A stretch of 64,000 bases of DNA from Scytalidium lignicola (Eukaryota > Ascomycota > Leotiomycetes): assembly GCA_002812745.2 (NCBI GenBank), contig NCSJ02000159.1:31263-95262 (forward strand), given 5' to 3'. This document shows positions 56,456-64,000 of the stretch, one piece after another. Position 1 is the stretch's first letter. Each line of letters starts with the position of its first letter. The translations under genes were made by a program, and so were the position numbers. The notes beneath the pieces are model-generated. The model was not told the DNA's origin. It made no database searches and saw only the letters and a list, made by a program, of their open reading frames with translations.

Positions 56456-58662
56456 ATGGCGTCTCCTGCAGCCATCGCGGCTACTCTCATCTCCGATGGA
56501 GCAGTTTCTCTAGAGAAGACTCACGATACGAATGGAATCACGAATGGAGTCACGAACGGAGTCACGAACGGAACAGCCACGCCCTCAACCAATGGTGTCG
56601 CCGTGGAAGAGCAAGCCGAGAACGTCTCCCTAGGGAAGGAAGACTACGACTCGTTGAACAATCAGCCCAGCTACAAGGCTCGGAAATTACGTGTTGTGAC
56701 CATTGGCGCTGGATTTTCTGGCCTGACTCTCGCTCACAAACTCCGGTATCAGCACCCCGAGATGCAGGACATTGTGGACAATGTCATATTCGAAGCGCGA
56801 CCTGATATTGGGGGGACATGGTTGGCGAACACTTATCCTGGTGTCCAATGTGATGTGGCGGCCCATCTCTACGCATGTATTTCTACTCGCTGTGATGAAA
56901 CACTATTAACCCCAGTCTATAGGCTTTCCCATTTGACCCAAACACAGACTGGAGCAAATTCTATTCCTCTGGCGCCGAGATTTTTGAATATATCAAGCGA
57001 ACGGTCAAAAAGTGGGACTTGGATAGAGATGTCCAGTTGAACAAGAAGGTCATCGGAGCATATTGGCAGGAAGACCGCGGCCAGTGGAAGCTGACAGTCG
57101 AGCACAAAGGCGCTCAGCGCGAAGAATATGCCGATATCTTGATATCCGGCCAAGGGTTTCTGAAGTTCGTCTCGCTGTTTACTTTCCCTTCTCAACGCAC
57201 TAACAACTTCTACCTCACCCTGTGTATGACCCGAAACGTGCATGCTGACTTCTCATCTTCTCCTAGTCTCTGGAAATGGCCTGATATTGAAGGTCTTCAT
57301 TCTTTCAAGGGCAAATTGGTCCATTCTGCCAACTGGGACCATGACTTCGATTACTCCAATAAGCGCATCGCTCTCATTGGCAACGGTTCATCCGGTATCC
57401 AAGTTCTGCCACAACTCGCAAAAACCGCAGGCACTGATGTGACGAGTTTCCAACGCGGACCTACCTGGGTCATCTCGCGTATGTCCCCATCTATGCTCCT
57501 AGGTCGCAACGAGACGGATCCCAACCCAGTATACACGGAGGAAGACAAAAGGCGTTTCCGCACTGACCCAAAGTACCACAATAAGTACAGAAAGGAACTA
57601 GTTCACCGTATCAATAAGGCCTTTAGATTGGTATATTTGACTGCTTTATTATTGAGCTCCCGTTTCAATGCCCGCTAACGACTACTATCTTATAGTTCAT
57701 CAGAGATTCACCTGAAAATATCGATGCCACAAAATTCGCCATTAAACAAATGTCCGAAAAACTGAACTACGACAAGGAACTCTGCGAAAAGCTCATCCCT
57801 AAATGGGAATTAGGCTGTCGACGTGTGACACCCGGAGAGGGCTACCTAGAGTCCTTCCTATTACCGAATGTTCATCTAAACCAGATTCCAATCACAAAGA
57901 TCACTGAGAATGCAGTTCATACCGCCGATGGACAAACGCTTGAAGTTGATGTCGGTACGTAATTTCATGAATCCCAGAGATTCCTATCCACTCCTATTGA
58001 AGACGTATACTGATGTTTCTCTATATAGTTGCCTGTGCTACCGGTTTCGACGTTTCACACTGTCCACACTACCCCTTAATTGGCCGCAATCAAGTGAGCC
58101 TTGCAAAAAAATGGGCCAACGAGCCTGAATCATACTTATCAGTTGCCTGTCCCGACTTTCCAAACTATTTCATCTTCACCGGTATATGTTCTTGCTGCTC
58201 TATTCTAATGATATGCCCGATCTTCTCGACAGACTGCTAACAGCTTTCCAATGAATAGGTCCAAATGCCGTTGTCGGCCATGGTTCTTTGGTAGAAGGTC
58301 TAGGCTGGGTCTCCGAATATATGATCAAATGGATGAAGAAAATCTCAACTGAAGACATCAAGTCGGTAGAGCCGAAGCAAGAAGTCGTGAATGACTTTGT
58401 TACCTACGGCGACAAAATTCATAAGACCTTAACCTGGACGGGGGCCTGTAGGAGCTGGTACAAGAAAAACAGGGTTGACGGTCGCGTTACAGCAACATTT
58501 CCAGGAAGTGCACTTCTCTTCAACAGACTCATTAGCGATATACGGGGAGAAGATTTCCACATCCAGTACCGAAGTCCAAATCGCTTTAGATTCATGGGAA
58601 ATGGGTTTACGGAATACGAGTTGGACGATAGTAACGATCTGTCCTGGTATATTGAGAAGTAG
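56456..58662 (+). CDS. Baeyer-Villiger monooxygenase 2 (class B flavin monooxygenase)
   Basis: Six exons: 56456-56872, 56923-57164, 57267-57630, 57696-57954, 58029-58181, 58259-58662; about 612 residues. FAD motif GAGFSG at 84-89, GGTWLANTYPGVQCD, Baeyer-Villiger fingerprint FKGKLVHSANWD near 234-245, NADPH motif GNGSSG just after, and ACATGFD. Intron 1 is best explained with a GC donor (GCATGT), joining HLY to AFPFDPNTDW. The N-terminal extension has a short NGITNGVTNGVTNGT repeat and no signal peptide. Compared with monooxygenase 1 it belongs to a different, intron-rich subgroup common in fungal secondary-metabolite clusters. Confidence 0.9.
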
Positions 58663-59679
58663 ACGATCGCCAGCGGGCAGCCGGAAACTTTGATCCCGGA
58701 GAAGGGAAGAGAAGAGAGCGCGGATGTTTACAAAGTCACTTACCTTTCCGGTAAACTCTTTCTTTCATAGAACACAAATGGGATATAGTAGAACACAAGG
58801 GGGATAGATTAGAAAGCAGATTGTCAAACACGGCGTGGATAATGACTCTTGCGGCTTCTACAGGAGCCAAGGTTGATGTTGCGTGCAAAAACTGTTACAA
58901 TTGTACACGTACTACATTTCAGGCCCTAGTGGCCGAGACTCGATGATATAAGAAAGTATATCCGTAGACGCTATACATCACACAGATCGTGTTGCTATTG
59001 GAATATAATGTACTGTTCTCTTGTTACTTTCCGGTGAAGTTGAGAAAAGTTAAAAGAAGCACAAGGCGAAAGGGACACGATATGCAGGAGAGGATGTACT
59101 TGTTGACATTGTGACTCGGATCTCCAATGACAATAAAACACTCTATCTGAGCTACTCAGAAGCAGCTCCAAGGATCTTTCAGGCTCTCATGGCTCGGCAT
59201 TGAAATCCATGGCTAACCCGGCTCCTCATTGTGTGGGGTTGGGTTTGAAGCAGAGTAGGAGATCATCACCTCCTCTCCAACCACACCGAAAAGTCATGAT
59301 TTTGACACAGTGACTAGATCACTTCGGCATAGTGATTGTCATCTGGGGCACAATGGTTTCCTTTCTCTATTTCGCATTCTCTTGCAACCGCCAATTGCAG
59401 GTATATTACATTGACGTTATAACAGCCGCGGCTACGGCAGCTGCGCCTCTTTGTTCAGACACTATCAACACTGCAGGAGGTGGTCTTCCAGGCGGCGGTC
59501 AGCCTCCCATGGTCTCGGCGGAAGCATTAAAGGAATTCCTTCCAACTAGCCCTCTTTCTCGAGAACTGAAATCATCCTATCTTCAAAGCGGACTACGAAA
59601 TATTTCCACCTGGGGAACGGCCGGCTATCCAAGTGATACAATCTAAGTTCTCAGTAAAATCGCGGCGGTAAGTTCAATA
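58663..59679. other. Intergenic, with uncertain N-terminal part of Rds1-like gene
   Basis: No confident gene. A plus-strand frame at 59332-59646 with an Ala-rich segment and SAEALKEFLPTSPLSREL could be a decayed N-terminal part of the ferritin-like gene that follows. Confidence 0.35.
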
Positions 59680-60687
59680 TCGTGGTTCCGTGTCAGTCTA
59701 ACATTTTGTGCCTTCCGCAGCAGGAAGAAGTAGACGTTGCAACCATTACGGACCTGCCCAATGGCTATGGTGCCTCTGTGATTGATCCTTGCCAATGTTC
59801 ATTCCCAGTGGCGTCCATTGATGAATCCATCGCTCTGGGCGATATCATCACCTCAGTGGGCATCAGCACCCTTATCGGGCTGGTCGACCCAGTCTCGTAG
59901 TCTCGTACATTGATCCTTGGATTGTCAGTACACTGTCGTCGATTGTGACGGTTGAGTCCCACCATGACGCCTTCTTCCGCCACGTGGATGGCGAAGTCCC
60001 GAACCCAGCTCCATTTGACACAGGGATCAGCAGCATCTGGGCGTACAGTCTGATTCTTTCATTTATCGTGCCCGGACTATGTCTAACAGAACTCCCACTA
60101 CTAATTCTGCCTACGTTGATGGTGTCAGATCCTCAGCGGCCACGGGAATAGTATCGAGCATCGCGACATGTCAAAATACCACCACGAGTCTGGCTACCGT
60201 TGCGAACACTACCACGGCTCCGTCAGAAGTGGCATTTTTTTGGGATCCGGTGCAGATGCCATTCGTTCTTGAGCTGAGAAAACAGTTGTTTGTTGGCTGG
60301 GCCAGTCAGCTGAATGTGCCGGTGTACATGGTATTATCGATTGTTGGTCAAGGCAGGGAAGTGGCGGATGTATCGCAAGGACTCAACCAACTATTAGTAT
60401 TCGCAGCGGTAATAATTCAATTGCCTGACAACGATAATGACCTAGCTCTTGTAACTTTAGCGGGTCTAGTTGTACTATCACTTTCATGGCTTCGTAATGT
60501 GCGATTCGCTTTGGATATTATCTATACTGTACACAGACAGTACTGTAGAGAAATTCCGGTAGTTTTCCTTCCCATTGCAAAGTACAATACAGGAATTCCT
60601 GAAACAGCCTTAAACAGCCTTCCCTTGCAGGCACTACAGTTTTCTCCTACTAGATTATCCTTCCCGAAACATCCTTCTCTCCCTTAA
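59680..60687 (+). pseudogene. Rds1-type ferritin-like protein, frameshifted
   Basis: Frame 1 reads EEVDVATITDLPNGYG, then DPCQCSFPVASIDESIALGD and SVGISTLIGL; after a shift it continues IVTVESHHDAFFRHVDGEVP, then PAPFDTGISSIWAYSLILSF and LPTLMVSDP, and after another shift SAATGIVSS with a Thr-rich tail. The block order matches fungal stress-response protein Rds1 (ferritin-like domain). The first break is an exact 8-bp tandem duplication GTCTCGTA at 59892-59907; dropping one copy would restore the frame. The N-terminal half of the domain is missing or unrecognisable. Confidence 0.6.
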
Positions 60688-60729
60688 GGGACACCTCATA
60701 CCATTAGAACTCTCCCCACCATTTTGACG

Positions 60730-61596
60730 GGTAACTTCCATTTTCAGCTCTTTGAGGAATGGTTCGAGGAATTTATGAATTGAACTCGGCCATTGCGTTA
60801 TCGTCACGCTACTAAGCCATGCAGATGTATACTCCCAATAATGTGGGTACTATCTGGATAATTCCCAGTCAACTAGACCAACAACCCGAACTCCACGGAG
60901 CAGGACATTAAAAGAAGTCAAGTTAGCATGGGTGTAGACCGGCTGTTGCCACAATTTATCCTGGGCAACAACCATATCTTGAACATCCTGTCAATCTGGG
61001 TCATTTTCTCGGCCTTTGACCTGGGATAGCTGTTAGACCCTCTCTAAGCCCAATATGGAAATCTTGGATTGTCTTGAATGGGCCGAAATTTGGACAGGAG
61101 TGTGGAATTCGAGAGTCGCGTAATGATCCGCTGATACAGCTCTCAACTCCTATTTCTGGTGGAGGCTTCAACGAGCGTATCTCTTGTACCGTGTGCTTTA
61201 ACTGACCGAAGACTTTNCTGACGAAACTCTTCGGATAACATTTCCCATGCCGTTGGTATCTCATCACCTCGAATCCTTTCCATCACACAATATAGACTCG
61301 ATTCTTGCGGAAGAAGGAGCAGTATACCTTAGGCACCGGAATAGAGGTGTTCTTCACAATAAATTCATGGTTGCCCATTTAGTAAGGTGAACATATGGAC
61401 CGATCTTAACTATTATATTCCTAGTAATTGGAATGCAGAAGCCTGTCCATTTATATAATCTGGCCGTGGTTTTTACTGCGATAAGGACCAACAAACGACC
61501 GGTAAAAGTCTTGTGGATAGCTCGATTTTCGGTGCCTTCGTGCTGAATGCTCCTCTTGTCGACGACAGATAGACACTGAATATCTTTGGACGCCAT
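60730..61596 (-). pseudogene. Aminoglycoside phosphotransferase-fold kinase, broken
   Basis: Minus strand. Pieces in order: ITRNIIVKIGPYVHLTKWAT, then (shifted) NTSIPVPKVYCS, FGQL and HTVQEIRSLKPPPEIG, FGPFKTIQDFHI, and finally THANLTSFNVLL, VVGLVDWELSR, TAG, YPHYWEY. The last block is the Brenner-like HGDLH and DWE motif region of APH-family kinases with the first motif altered (HANL). At least two frameshifts plus a nonsense codon are present; a third apparent shift coincides with the N at 61217 and is probably an assembly error. Confidence 0.65.
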
Positions 61597-62244
61597 ATTT
61601 GGCTAGATATGACGAATTTTTCTCTTATGGCTGATATTGCTCATCTAGTATAAGAACAGTTTCACAGGTGATGCCCCTGGGACGAAATCGGGCTGTGAAG
61701 AAGTCGAAGCTTTCTTAAATACACCACAGCGAAAACAGCTAATTGAATAGGTTACAGTCTCCAAAAACAATCAACAAACAAAATGGGAAAACATACCAGG
61801 AATCCTTGGGGTGAACTGTAGTTTGAATGCAATTCTCTCTTCTTATAATACTAAAAAGTATAATTTTAGACTTTTATTATATTAACAAAGTTATTGCATT
61901 CCGAGAAGTGATCTTAGAGCACTCATCCAAGTCATTAACAATTTTTATTTCACAGTTTACTTAAAGTTAGTGTTCACTCCTGTCAACAATGGCGTGGTTG
62001 AGTAAGGAGCGAGAGTATAAACCGCTGGATTATGATATTGATAAGTGCTAACTATTAAGTGTCTGTTTTCCAGTAGTAATCAAGGGTGGCCACAAAATTG
62101 GAAAATATTAAATATCATTAAATTATAAACATATTCAAAAGGTTACCGATAGTGTTTTCTAACTGCCACAATAATATAACTCTTTACTTGTGCGCGCCAT
62201 AGTAATATGAAGGTTAATTAGTTAACCATGCATTGTTTTGAATC
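61597..62244. other. Intergenic
   Basis: About 650 bp, AT-rich, between two broken genes. No gene recognised. Confidence 0.5.
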
Positions 62245-62784
62245 TCAGGCATTTTGATGTGCATATCTGAACCCTTCTCCAGCATAGACAGTCTTTTCCC
62301 CAGCACCAATCAACTCATCTTCAATGTCCATTAATCGATTATATTTGACCACACGCTCTCCTCGGCAGGGTGCTCCTGATTTTAGGTGTCCAGTTCCCAG
62401 AGCCACTGTTAGATCTGCGATGAAATCGTCGGTTGACTCTCCTGATCGGTGAGAAACGAAGACACTCCAGCCCAGGCCATAAGCAAAGTTTGCCCTGTAA
62501 GACAACTTGGTTAATATTGCAAACAATAAAATAGGCTCGATTATACGCTATTTAAAGGTCATATTTTTGAAAAGAGTAAGAGCAAAAGACAAATGGTTCT
62601 GGGTTCAGGGGACATACGCGTCAATAGCCTCTGAGATGGTCCCGATCTGATTGATCTTCAACAGCATGGAATTGAGAGCCTTCTTTTCTTCCGCAATCTT
62701 CAACCTGTTGATATTTGTCGCTAACAGATCGTCTCCGACAAGTTCAATAGGGCAATCTGCATTGAATGCTTTCCCGATTTCAGA
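62245..62784 (-). pseudogene. Enolase, C-terminal fragment
   Basis: Exons 62784-62618 and 62494-62245 splice in phase to give [62 protein letters not shown] and [16 protein letters not shown]. These are enolase C-terminal motifs including the signature LLKINQIGT and the catalytic SHRSGE. Upstream, only a short uncertain stretch (to about 62880) fits before unrelated sequence begins, so about two thirds of the gene is missing. Most likely a partial duplicate of the housekeeping glycolytic gene. Residues look well conserved, so the copy may be fairly young. Confidence 0.75.
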
Positions 62785-63306
62785 CTAACACAACCAAGTT
62801 CCAACACGGACATGGATATGCCTTCCAGAAGGTACCCAGATCATTGGACGCAACTGCGGTGTGTGTGGACCAGTATGGTTTGCTGAGAAGATACGACCAT
62901 GTAATTGAAGAATAATTGGCCCAGTGAGTTCTAGAACTGTAGTCGTCCAAAGTCCAGGAGGTCTACCTCAAGCACGGGCATCTCGGTGCAATGTACAATA
63001 ATCTCAGATTCCCAATAAAAATACCACTACAAGAGAATACAGTACGCGCAAACAAGTCACGAATATATGTGTTGCCTTGATTGCCAGTGACTCTTGTCGG
63101 AGACTTTTCGCGGAGACTTTTCGCGGAGACTTTTGGTGGATATGTCTCCTTCGGTTGGCCACAAGTTTCCGAGCTAAAGATAAAGTCGGCGTCGCCTTCG
63201 TATTCAGTGGTAGGAGTTCACATATTCTTTACATATATCATCTACACACCACATATTCTTTACATATACCATTTATACATCACATATCAAGAAGTCTACC
63301 GTCGCC
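62785..63306. other. Intergenic with short tandem repeats
   Basis: Contains a three-copy GGAGACTTTTCGC repeat at about 63098-63134 and a two-copy CACATATTCTTTACATATA repeat at about 63217-63275, upstream of the methyltransferase start. Confidence 0.6.
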
Positions 63307-64000
63307 ATGTCAAACTGGACTGAGAAGAACCGTGCCCATTTCAAGTGAGTTTGTCATCGCCATGTCCCCCAAGAACCTTGCGCCACAGCCTCGTAGCACG
63401 AGGCTGTAAGGCTGCCTGTGTATCCTGTTACCCTTTATACAATATCGGGGCTTCAAGAAGGATACAGTAAGATGTTACAATATAGTTAACACAAGTAGCA
63501 ATACGGCATCAACCTATAACACCAAATTCAGCAAGACCATTCTCCAAATCATAGACGAGATCCAAGCACGCCGGAAATGGATCGGGGCGGGCAGTATCGA
63601 CCTAGACTCTGAGACAGATGATGAGTCCTCTGCGCCTGATTCTACGGCTCAAAAAAAGGGCCTCCGTGTGCTGGACTACGCATGTGGTACCGGATTGGTC
63701 TCTCGAGTAAGGCTCTCTACGTCCCAGGCAAAATCCAAACTGACATACAAAACCAGGCATTAATACCCTACGTCTCTCGATGCGTCGGATTAGACATCTC
63801 CGAGAGCATGGCAGACGAGTACAATTCCAGTGCTCGCGACCAGGGGATTGGTGAGGATGAGATGTGCGCGCACGTCGGGAGTCTCCTCGACCCCAAGTCC
63901 GTCCCAGAGTCCCTCGCGGGTCCCGAGTTCTATGGATTCGATGTCGTTGCCGTGGGGAATGGCTTCCACCACTTCCCAGACCCGGCGCTGGCTGCGAATC
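63307..64000 (+). CDS. SAM-dependent methyltransferase, 5' part
   Basis: Exons 63307-63344, 63499-63706 and 63757 to the window end; partial. The first intron was placed with acceptor GTAG at 63498 because it yields the family block ASTYNTKFSKTI. SAM motif I is VLDYACGTGLVSR, motif II GLDISESMADEY, motif III-like DVVAVGNGFHHFPDP. This pattern matches fungal UbiE/Methyltransf_25-type small-molecule methyltransferases. The 3' end lies outside the window. Confidence 0.82.

Overview
The window is nuclear DNA of a filamentous ascomycete (Pezizomycotina). The short spliced introns with GTNNGT/AG ends and CTAAC-like branch points, the Zn(II)2Cys6 regulators, the fungal transporter families, RIP-like decay of transposons and a ROT1 gene all point that way. 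The products resemble Eurotiomycetes (Aspergillus/Penicillium type), but the genus cannot be fixed from sequence alone. I joined exons by hand from splice signals and reading phase; those joins are inferences.

Layout. 1-7.5 kb is a conserved core block: the end of NAD-isocitrate dehydrogenase (IDH2 type), a membrane-anchored histidine acid phosphatase, ROT1, 5-formyltetrahydrofolate cyclo-ligase and an ACS-family permease. 7.6-13.3 kb is gene-poor: a 348-bp pogo-type MITE lies 5 bp from a 2.45-kb RIP-damaged DDE transposon, followed by LTR and inverted-repeat relics. 13.4-20.3 kb holds a Zn2Cys6 regulator, a methyltransferase and a divergently transcribed cytochrome P450.

22-58.7 kb is an accessory region rich in redox enzymes: two Zn2Cys6 regulators, four intact SDRs, two sugar-type MFS permeases, two Baeyer-Villiger monooxygenases, a 3-hydroxyisobutyrate-dehydrogenase-like enzyme, a metallo-beta-lactamase-fold lactonase and a cyclase-family hydrolase. 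It is interrupted by Tc1/mariner elements, their MITEs and solo LTRs. Several pairs share divergent promoters. The enzyme set fits uptake of a cyclic compound, oxidation of an alcohol to a ketone (SDR), Baeyer-Villiger insertion to a lactone or ester, hydrolysis (lactonase, cyclase-type hydrolase) and further oxidation. This pathway is a hypothesis.

59.7-62.8 kb is a graveyard of broken genes: a ferritin-like Rds1-type gene with an 8-bp duplication, an aminoglycoside-phosphotransferase-fold kinase and an enolase C-terminal fragment. A methyltransferase gene begins at 63.3 kb and runs off the end. No tRNA, rRNA or CRISPR array was recognised.
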